Part shown: positions 28,294 to 35,168 of the stretch, in pieces
Numbering within the stretch: the stretch's first letter is position 1
Layout of the letters: each line of letters begins with the position of its first letter
From: an uncultured Shewanella sp.
Lineage (GTDB): Bacteria > Pseudomonadota > Gammaproteobacteria > Enterobacterales > Shewanellaceae
Direction: 5' to 3'
Assembly: GCA_947503555.1 (NCBI GenBank)
Contig: CANNEE010000014.1
Location: 1 to 64,000, forward strand
Length of the DNA stretch: 64,000 bases
Notes under the pieces: generated by a model
Database searches by the model: none
Told to the model about the DNA's origin: nothing
The model's input: the letters and a program-made list of their open reading frames with translations, nothing else
Translations under genes and position numbers: made by a program

Positions 28294-29106
28294 ATGTGTC
28301 ACGCCCTGAATGTCCATCGCAGTGGCTTTTACGCTTGGTTGAAACAGCCAGAGTCACCAAGAGCAATTGAAAATCAAGCGCTAGTTAAGCAAATCAAGTC
28401 GGCTTACATAGAGTCTGGCGGTGTTTATGGTAGTCCTCGCATCACAGCGAGACTAAATCGTGATGGCGTTAAAGTTAGTGAGAATCGCGTGGCAAGGCTG
28501 ATGCAAAACGCCAAATTAAAAGCTCGCATTGGTTACAAGCGTCGTTATTTCAAATCATCTGTACCATCGGCTATATCAGATAATCATGTTCAGCAACAGT
28601 TTGTAGTGGCTCAGCCAGACCATACATGGGTAACTGATATCACTTATATCAAAACCTATGAAGGGTGGCTTTATTTAGCTATCGTTGTTGATTTGTTCTC
28701 ACGCAAAATTGTTGGCTGGTCAATGCAGGAAACTATGACCAAGGATTTGGTTATCCGAGCCATGTTAATGGCTTTGTGGCGAAGGCAGCCTAAGCAATCA
28801 GTTATCGTACATAGTGACCAAGGTAGCCAATACACCAGTGATGATTATCAACAGTTCTTAAAAGGCCATCATCTGATCAGTAGTATGAGCCGCAGAGGTC
28901 ATTGTTTAGATAATGCTGTAGCAGAAAGCTTCTTCCATTCATTAAAGACTGAACGCGTTAAGCGAAAGATCTACGCGACAAGGAACGAAGCCAGAGCCGA
29001 TTTGTTTGATTATATAGAGATGTTTTACAATCGTACCCGATTGCATAGCCATCTTGGTCATCAATCCCCTGATGAATTTGAGTTACAGTATTTATCAGCA
29101 AGCTAG
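28294..29106 (+). CDS. IS3-family transposase OrfB (DDE integrase)
   Basis: The catalytic part of the transposase, 270 residues from the first ATG. The DDE motif is complete: D in TWVTDITY, D in VHSDQGSQY and E in AVAESFFHSLKTE. An N-terminal HTH_21-like region is present. It probably works as the OrfAB fusion. It appears intact, so the element may be active. Confidence 0.94.
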   Translation: MCHALNVHRSGFYAWLKQPESPRAIENQALVKQIKSAYIESGGVYGSPRITARLNRDGVKVSENRVARLMQNAKLKARIGYKRRYFKSSVPSAISDNHVQQQFVVAQPDHTWVTDITYIKTYEGWLYLAIVVDLFSRKIVGWSMQETMTKDLVIRAMLMALWRRQPKQSVIVHSDQGSQYTSDDYQQFLKGHHLISSMSRRGHCLDNAVAESFFHSLKTERVKRKIYATRNEARADLFDYIEMFYNRTRLHSHLGHQSPDEFELQYLSAS

Positions 29107-29132
29107 GTGTCTACATCATCGGGGGAAGATCA

Positions 29133-30128
29133 AACAACCCTGTAGCTGAAATGGGGAAGTTAATGTTGAAATTGGCTTCTTACCCTGAATTTATTGCAAC
29201 GAGTTCAGCACAAGAGTTTGAAGCTAAGTTGATCGCTGGTGACTACTCTGACGAATTCACTCATACTTACAACGACTACATCAAGCAATTTGGTTGTCGT
29301 GGAGTTAAAGAGATTGATATTGCTACCCCAAGAATGTCTGAAAACCTTGAGCACATCTTTGACACTTTGAAACTCATTAATATAGAAGATAACGCCACCA
29401 CCAAGACTCAACAGCACAGTAAAGACGCTTACGACAAACTACTTCACCTAGCAAGTACGATGGGCAAAGGGAAGAAATTTGAAAAACTTGCTAAAACTTA
29501 CCGCGATATGATTGGATTCCGTGATCACCCCAAATACATGTATGTTGTGGCTGTAGGATTACTAAGACAAAAAGCGCTTCAACTTGGAACGCAGTGGGCT
29601 CTTTCAGGCCGAATCAACGAAGCCGAAGACATTTTCAGTTTATCTCTAAATGATATATCCGAGGGCGAAACCAACGATGATTTCAAACTCACCTCGATTA
29701 TCGATAGAAACCAGAAGGCGCTCAAAGACGTTTCTCACGTTAAAGATTGGCCGAATCTTGTGGATAGTCGTGGTAAATATTACACCTATGTTCCTGAAGC
29801 AAAAGAAGGTGAAATCGTGGGTGAGGTTATCTCTCCGGGTTTCATCAAAGGTAGAGCAAAAGTCTTGCTAGACCCGTACGAGAAAACACTGGAAAAGGGC
29901 GAAATTTTGGTTTGTAAAGCCAGTGAACCAAGTTGGGCACCAATCTTTATAAACGCTTCAGGCGTCATCATGGAGGTAGGAGGACCGCTACAACATGGGG
30001 CAATCATAGCTCGGGAGTATGGACTACCTTGTGTGAGCAGTGCTCATAATGCGACTAAAACCATCAAAGATGGGGACTTAGTCGAACTCGATGCATCCAG
30101 TGGAATCGTTAGAATTGTCACAGGATGA
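29133..30128 (+). pseudogene. C-terminal fragment of a PEP-utilising phosphotransferase
   Basis: The frame is open from the IS edge at 29133, before the first ATG at 29151. The 325 or so residues end in the swivelling phosphohistidine domain, VGGPLQHGAIIAREYGLPCV, where the His carries the phosphate in PEP synthase and rifampicin phosphotransferase families. The N-terminal ATP-grasp domain is missing, so the enzyme should be dead. Substrate unknown. Confidence 0.82.
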
Positions 30129-30163
30129 TGCTTAAGCTCTTCAATACAAATATTTAGCCGTCT

Positions 30164-30194
30164 ATGCCACTCCATTCAAAGGGTGGCATTTTTC
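30164..30194 (+). terminator. terminator after the PEP-enzyme fragment
   Basis: ATGCCAC / GTGGCAT stem followed by TTTTT, 36 bases after the stop. Confidence 0.8.
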
Positions 30195-30712
30195 ATTAGT
30201 TAATGTATATCAAGCACAATGCCTTCGTAACACACTTTGGGGAAAAAATGAGCTAGCCACAGCTGCTAACTAGATATTGGACATATTCGAGCTACGTTTG
30301 CTATGTCTTCATATTTGAGGGTAAACTACCTGCCACTAGCACTGATTTAATACATTTAGACCTAATCAGTTAAATCATTGGCTAAGCCGAAATAGCTAAA
30401 AACCTACAGATTTCGATAGCCCTGTTCTCTTCCGCTCGTAGAGTATTGACCGCAGGTAGCGCGTAATAGAGCCACGTCTAGTGGCTCTTGTCGTATCAGA
30501 GCATCAAACAACTAATGTAAATTTGCAGATTTTAGCTGGTTTAACAATACAAGGTATTAATGGGTGAGCCCAATATCAAAGCCATTTCCCAAATACTCGG
30601 TGCTAAGAGCTTCAGTTAGATCCCACTATCTACGAAATAATGATTAGTTTTAATTGCAGGAAGCAAATCAAAACTACCATTGGATAGCAAAACGATAGCA
30701 GAGGATTAATTT
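30195..30712. other. non-coding stretch with hairpin and possible TnpB end
   Basis: No convincing gene. The plus frame ending near 30465 reads RRVLTAGSA and stop, faintly like the C terminus of IS200/IS605 TnpB. It is followed at 30468-30488 by the hairpin AGAGCCAC / GTGGCTCT, as such elements have near their right end. This is a weak match. Confidence 0.3.
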
Positions 30713-31018
30713 GTGTACTTTTTGATTACTATGCACTCAAAACCTAAATTCTACGATCTTGCATGTCAGCAAATTCTTCCAGAACTAGATTACATTGAGT
30801 CTCTCACAAAGACCTTTATTCACAATAATCAAGTTCATACAGTAGAACTCTCATCTACAAGCTTCATAAGCAGTGAAAATAATTGGATGGTTGCTTGTCC
30901 TAGAAAAGCAATTGAACAACTACGAGAACTTAATATACACCCCTTCAAAACAAAGGCTGAGGCTAAGGAGTTTGCAAAACTCAACCAACTAGACTCATTT
31001 CGCTACCTAAAAATATAA
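30713..31018 (+). CDS. small protein of unknown function
   Basis: A 101-residue protein with no family I recognise. GTG at 30713 has AGAGGA 7 bases upstream; an ATG six codons later is the alternative. Predicted mixed alpha-beta, no membrane span. It lies at the far end of the mobile block beside the Xre gene (convergent with it) and could be cargo. Confidence 0.6.
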   Translation: MYFLITMHSKPKFYDLACQQILPELDYIESLTKTFIHNNQVHTVELSSTSFISSENNWMVACPRKAIEQLRELNIHPFKTKAEAKEFAKLNQLDSFRYLKI

Positions 31019-31053
31019 CTTAGCCTCCAAACATGTCAGTGGAGAAAAACAAC

Positions 31054-31260
31054 CTAAGGTAATAACTCTCTAACGTCACACTCCAAGACATCTGCAAGTT
31101 GATATGCCTTTTCAAGCGTAATATTGACCTCACCGCGCTCGATGCGCCCAGCATAGCTTCGATCTATCTCTGCTAGTAAGGCTAGTTTATCTTGTGAGAT
31201 CCCGAGAGCCTTGCGTTTATCTCTTAATTTTGCGCCAAATTGGATAGCTATGTCTTTCAT
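31054..31260 (-). CDS. Xre-family HTH regulator (C-protein-like)
   Basis: A 68-residue single-domain repressor-like protein. The helix-turn-helix is GISQDKLALLAEIDRSYAGR, then IERGEVNITLEKAYQLADVL. Size and sequence resemble controller proteins of restriction-modification and other defence loci. It is divergent from the winged-helix/helicase pair, with a 130-base control region between that holds a 14-bp palindrome. Likely a regulator of the pair; inference from layout. Confidence 0.88.
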   Translation of the reverse strand: MKDIAIQFGAKLRDKRKALGISQDKLALLAEIDRSYAGRIERGEVNITLEKAYQLADVLECDVRELLP

Positions 31261-31294
31261 CTTTAATCTCTCTAAAGATAAAGACTATCCAAAG

Positions 31295-31326
31295 TTGCGG
31301 CTTATAAAGCCACGGATTATAATCCG
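31295..31326 (+). promoter_or_regulatory. promoter of the helicase pair with palindromic operator
   Basis: -35 TTGCGG (31295-31300), 17 bases, -10 TATAAT (31318-31323). The perfect palindrome CGGATTATAATCCG (31313-31326) covers the -10, the expected place for a repressor such as the Xre protein. A second inverted repeat, TCTAGT / ACTAGA, is at 31347-31365, before the start codon. Confidence 0.65.
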
Positions 31327-31390
31327 CATTAACAAAGTGATGTTCTTCTAGTCCAGTGAACTAGAGAAAAAGAGCCTCTTAGAGAAAGTC

Positions 31391-31930
31391 ATGTCAAAAG
31401 CATCCATCAAAATTAATAGCCAGATACACGAGATTCTCCAGGATGAGAGCTTTAACAATTTTCACGTGACTCAACTACGTGATGCATACTTGGCAGTTTC
31501 TTCACCTAACCAAGATCCTATAGAAGCGCGCAAGCTTATTTACAGGCAAATCTATAGGTTGGTTAATAAAGGTTTACTGCTTAAAAAAGGAACAAAAAAT
31601 TCGAAGCGGATTGTATACCTTAAGTCAGAACATTTTTATGAGGCTAAATTCGTCATCCAAAGTACCGCTGCTGTCACGATAAATCAGACAAGCGCAGCCC
31701 AGACAATCACTGACGATACGATTAAACAGCTTAAAGAACGCTTGAAGGAGTCTGAAATTGACTTACTCACCAGCATTGGTGAGTCAGAAGAGTATATGCG
31801 CTTATATCAATCCTTCCCTGAAATGAAAGCACACCTGGAATCCCAATACTTACAAGCGCGAGAAAAAAGCTCAAAGCTACTTGGACAAATCAAAGCAATT
31901 AAATCTGCACTATCTCATCAGCTAAAGTAA
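31391..31930 (+). CDS. winged-helix and coiled-coil protein, partner of the helicase
   Basis: A 179-residue protein that I do not recognise as a named family. Residues 1-80 look like a winged helix (VTQLRDAYLAVSS, YRQIYRLVNKGLLLKKG). After a linker, 107-175 form a coiled coil (IKQLKERLKESEIDLL). There are no catalytic motifs. It ends 5 bases before the helicase start, so the two form one transcript. A DNA-recognition or activator subunit for the helicase is a reasonable guess. Confidence 0.8.
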   Translation: MSKASIKINSQIHEILQDESFNNFHVTQLRDAYLAVSSPNQDPIEARKLIYRQIYRLVNKGLLLKKGTKNSKRIVYLKSEHFYEAKFVIQSTAAVTINQTSAAQTITDDTIKQLKERLKESEIDLLTSIGESEEYMRLYQSFPEMKAHLESQYLQAREKSSKLLGQIKAIKSALSHQLK

Positions 31931-31935
31931 CCGAC

Positions 31936-33345
31936 ATGCAACTAAGACAATGGCAATCAGAGTGCGTCAATCGTGCTCTAAAGCACTTTAATGCTAAACA
32001 CACACATTTCCTTTGTTTAGCAACCCCTGGAGCCGGCAAGACAGTTATGGCAGCAGAGGTGGCGGCTCAGCTACTCGATAAAGGCCTTATCGACTTCGTA
32101 CTTTGCTTTTCACCTTCAATAACTATATCTCAGGGGATCAAGTCTACATTTTCAAAGCGTTTGGAGTGCCGTTTTGATGGCGTGATCGGTGCTATTGGCT
32201 GTTCCTATACTTATCAAAGTATGCTGTCATTCAACAAAGATTTTTGGCAACTCCTAAAACAAAACCGCGTATTCGTCATTTTTGACGAAGTCCACCATTG
32301 CTCAGGCAATTCTTTAGGCAACGCAAATGCTTGGGGTGAAGAGATCTTGCTCAATATTCAAGATCACGCAGAATACACCCTAGCATTAACGGGCACGCCA
32401 TGGCGCTCAGATCAATCTCCTATAGTTCTTTCTCAATACACAGATCCAAATAACCAGATTAAATGCGATTACATATACGGTTTAAGGGAAGCTGTATCCG
32501 ACGGGGTATGTAGAAATCCACAGATTGTCTTAATCGATAACGAAAAAATTTCGATTACTGATGAAGATAATGAAACTAAGACGTTTAACTGCTTAGATGA
32601 GCTATTTAAAGGTTCATCCGTTTCTTACCAATCGATCATCAAAAATGATATGGCAATTCGGCATGCATTAAAATTAGCAACGAATAAGCTCAGCAGCATT
32701 AAACATCACAATCCTAATGCAGCAGGACTTGTCGTTGCATCATCGGTTGAGCACGCTACATATATTCTGAACATCCTCAGAAATGAATATGCACAAACAG
32801 CCGAAATCGTTACTTATAAAGAAAACCAGCCTTCACTTAAAATTAATGAGTTCAGAAACAGCACTACCAACTGGATCGTGAGTGTTGGTATGGTTAGCGA
32901 AGGAACAGACATTCCACGCCTGCAAGTATGTTGTCACCTAAGCAGAGTCAAAACTGAGCTCTATTTTAGGCAAGTGCTAGGAAGAATATTACGTAAAGAT
33001 AAAAGCAAAAACCAAGAAGCTTGGCTATACACCTTCGCAGCACCAAAACTTGTTGAGTTTTCAAACCGTATAGCTGACGAGATTCCTGATATTCCTGTGG
33101 TATTCAGGCAATCAATTGATACAGAAGTTACACAAGGCTCTGTTAAGAGCCTTTCTTTGTTTTCAAAAGACATTCCATCTGCTACAACAAGCGAACTCAA
33201 ATTCGGAAAGCATGACTTAAAAAAGCAATCGAATGCAGTTGAGCTTTTATCAGCAGAGCCTATTGACCAAACCACATCATTGTCATTTGAGCTAATCGGT
33301 AGCTTCAGAGAAAAAGTAGTTTCAACCTTTCGCTCACCGTTTTAA
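31936..33345 (+). CDS. SF2 DEAD/DEAH-type helicase, candidate defence protein
   Basis: A 469-residue SF2 helicase core. Q-like start RQWQSECVNRAL, Walker A ATPGAGKTVM near 29-38, DEVH box (FDEVHHCS near 115-122), motif III LTGTPWRSD, and motif VI RQVLGRILRK. The two RecA lobes fill almost the whole protein, and the C-terminal ~90 residues match nothing I know. It has no nuclease domain. The nearest known type is the ResIII/type III restriction subunit group. With the winged-helix partner and Xre regulator inside a mobile block it looks like an anti-phage module, unproven. Confidence 0.85.
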   Translation: MQLRQWQSECVNRALKHFNAKHTHFLCLATPGAGKTVMAAEVAAQLLDKGLIDFVLCFSPSITISQGIKSTFSKRLECRFDGVIGAIGCSYTYQSMLSFNKDFWQLLKQNRVFVIFDEVHHCSGNSLGNANAWGEEILLNIQDHAEYTLALTGTPWRSDQSPIVLSQYTDPNNQIKCDYIYGLREAVSDGVCRNPQIVLIDNEKISITDEDNETKTFNCLDELFKGSSVSYQSIIKNDMAIRHALKLATNKLSSIKHHNPNAAGLVVASSVEHATYILNILRNEYAQTAEIVTYKENQPSLKINEFRNSTTNWIVSVGMVSEGTDIPRLQVCCHLSRVKTELYFRQVLGRILRKDKSKNQEAWLYTFAAPKLVEFSNRIADEIPDIPVVFRQSIDTEVTQGSVKSLSLFSKDIPSATTSELKFGKHDLKKQSNAVELLSAEPIDQTTSLSFELIGSFREKVVSTFRSPF

Positions 33346-33370
33346 GTCAAAACTAAAAGGTATGTTGGCA

Positions 33371-34057
33371 TCATATTTCAGAAGCTATTACTGAAGCTTT
33401 ATCTTCAATGGCACTGAACGAAAGACCAAAGCCCATCAAAGCATAAGGATTATCCTTAATTACCTCTATGGAGGCTTCACCGTGATGCTTGAGCAGCCGT
33501 TGTTGCACACTGGCGGGGATGTGGTGCTCGCTCATCCAGTTGCAATGTGCCAGGTTTTTATATTTGGCGTCCCCCTTAAAGAGCGCTTCCACTGAATCTT
33601 CACTCAGAATCGATGTCAGACGCTTTCTGGACTCCGGGGTGTCATTTCTCAGTGTGGCATGGAAGTCTTTACCCAAGAGCTGCCAGAGCGCTCTAGCTTT
33701 ACTTTCTCCAATGCCTTTAAAGTCAGCTTCTCTTGCGATAAAACGAATGAGTTGCTCGCCAGTTTCGGGCAGCGTGCATTCAATATGCTTGGGTGATTCA
33801 TACGTGTGCTGCTGCATTACATAATCACCCATCGCCATATTTTCTATCTGGTGAGCACCTTTGACTGACCAATGCTGACCCAGCGTTGGAAGCACAGGGA
33901 TGCTATCGGGGTCAGCTTTGATAGTGACGTAATACTTCCCACTATTGGTTTTGTATGAGTTTTTTGCCAGTGGCACACCACTGAATACCACCATCTTGGA
34001 CGAGCGATAAGGGATGCTAATGACACGCATTTGGTCTTCATACAAAGCGGTATTCAT
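33371..34057 (-). pseudogene. N-terminal fragment of a RecD2-like helicase, fifth gene of the Gmt operon
   Basis: 228 residues. It has a beta-rich N terminus, then a helix-hairpin-helix region (FKGIGESKARALWQLLG) and the motif KDNPYALMGFG that in RecD2-type proteins comes just before the RecA-like motor domains. The frame stops there with no Walker A, so the ATPase part is missing, probably replaced by the cargo, whose last stop is only 25 bases away. Its ATG overlaps the previous stop as ATGA. It may still make a DNA-binding remnant. Confidence 0.7.
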
Positions 34058-34491
34058 CGTGGCATCAATCCCATTTCGGATAAAGTTTCAGATAGCTCAC
34101 CAAAGCGCTCAAGTCGCTTTTCAAGCTCCTTGACTTTGGCTTTCAATTCAATGTTCTCAGCTTCCAATGAAGACAGTCGCTTTGAATCGAGATGCTTCCG
34201 ATTTGCTGTGTTGTCGTAGGCTTTGGGTTTGCCTGCATTCTTCTTGGCAGAGTCGAACAAGGGTGGCAGGACACCTTTTCCGCGCAGCTCATCCTCTAAG
34301 ACTTTGAGTGCCTTCTTGAGGGCGGGGTTCTGGTTTAAAGCCGATTTTCCACAACCGATTCCCTTTGCCACTTCGATTCGGTTAAGCTGACCTCTGAACA
34401 CGATTTGTTTAAAGTCATCGTCCGTCTGAGTAGCCTTCCAGACCTCAAATGCCTCAAGGTTTTGTTGCGCTTTCTGTTGCCCGCTTGCCAT
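34054..34491 (-). CDS. small coiled-coil protein of the Gmt operon
   Basis: A 145-residue protein. A conserved-looking N-terminal half (FRGQLNRIEVAKGIGCGKSA) suggests a helix-turn-helix, and the C-terminal half is a coiled coil (SSLEAENIELKAKVKELEKR). It starts as TAATG on the gmtX stop and ends as ATGA on the next gene. It is probably an accessory DNA-binding protein of the recombinase set. I know no name. Confidence 0.8.
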   Translation of the reverse strand: MASGQQKAQQNLEAFEVWKATQTDDDFKQIVFRGQLNRIEVAKGIGCGKSALNQNPALKKALKVLEDELRGKGVLPPLFDSAKKNAGKPKAYDNTANRKHLDSKRLSSLEAENIELKAKVKELEKRLERFGELSETLSEMGLMPR

Positions 34492-35168
34492 TAGTCATCT
34501 ACCTCGCCTAATAGCTTGCGAAGCCCTGTGATAAACCCTCGTGGGAAGACTTCGCTGTTGTATTCCATGTCTTTTACCTGACCCGCTTGGGTGTGTTGCC
34601 AGTTGTTTGTATCCATGCATTCATCAGAAATGGCATAGGCCAAGGCTTTCTTTTCAAAATCGTTTAAAATGCCTGACAGGGACGGTAACACCTCCACACT
34701 TGATTCAGCGCTGACATCAACTACTCGGTTGGGGCGTTTGTCGATGGTGATGTTGGCGTGTTGCTTTAGCAGATTGACCTCTTTTCGGTAGCGGTTGCGC
34801 TCGGCAATGATTTGACCAAATAAAGCGCGTACCGCTGGGTCTGGAATTCGCTCTAACAGCTTATTATCCGCAGGGATAGATTTAGACCGAGAGGTGTTGG
34901 ATAACGGTTTTTTGATATTGGTATTGTACTTTGCCGCCCATGCTTCGATGAGAGTGCGATAGTGCTTGTTACGGGTCGCTCGTATGGCTTCATAAGCCAA
35001 TCCGCCATTTTCGGAAGAAACCCGTCCAATTTGCGTGATGGAGAAGTCACGCTGACCTGATTCTGCATAGGCTTTTAGCGTGTCGTTGAGCTTGTCGAGG
35101 TTTTGCTGAGTGCGAGGCACTTTGCCTTCTTTTAAGTCAGCCAGAATAACATCAATATCGAGTTCCAT
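34491..35168 (-). CDS. gmtX: gamma-mobile-trio protein GmtX-like
   Basis: A 225-residue protein in the third position of the trio. Basic and helical, with FSITQIGRVSSENGG resembling an HTH entry and a coiled region around NRYRKEVNLLKQHAN. GmtX proteins accompany GmtY and GmtZ in described gamma-Mobile-Trio elements, though their role is not settled. Both ends overlap neighbours by TAATG. The name rests on order, size and my recall of the family. Confidence 0.72.
   Translation of the reverse strand: MELDIDVILADLKEGKVPRTQQNLDKLNDTLKAYAESGQRDFSITQIGRVSSENGGLAYEAIRATRNKHYRTLIEAWAAKYNTNIKKPLSNTSRSKSIPADNKLLERIPDPAVRALFGQIIAERNRYRKEVNLLKQHANITIDKRPNRVVDVSAESSVEVLPSLSGILNDFEKKALAYAISDECMDTNNWQHTQAGQVKDMEYNSEVFPRGFITGLRKLLGEVDD

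Larger units (their letters stand above)
27921..29132 (+). mobile_element. IS3-family insertion sequence, 1212 bp
   Basis: The ends TGATCTTCCCC...GTAGACA (27921-27945) and their inverted partner at 29108-29132 match over 11 outer bases plus an inner block. Two ORFs, OrfA and OrfB, fill it. The flanks (atcc before, aaca after) show no target-site duplication. The left flank is an MFS fragment and the right a PEP-enzyme fragment, each cut at the IS edge. Confidence 0.9.

Noticed and set aside
31054-33345. Type II restriction-modification system
   Set aside because: The Xre protein resembles a controller, but there is no methyltransferase or nuclease motif in the neighbours.
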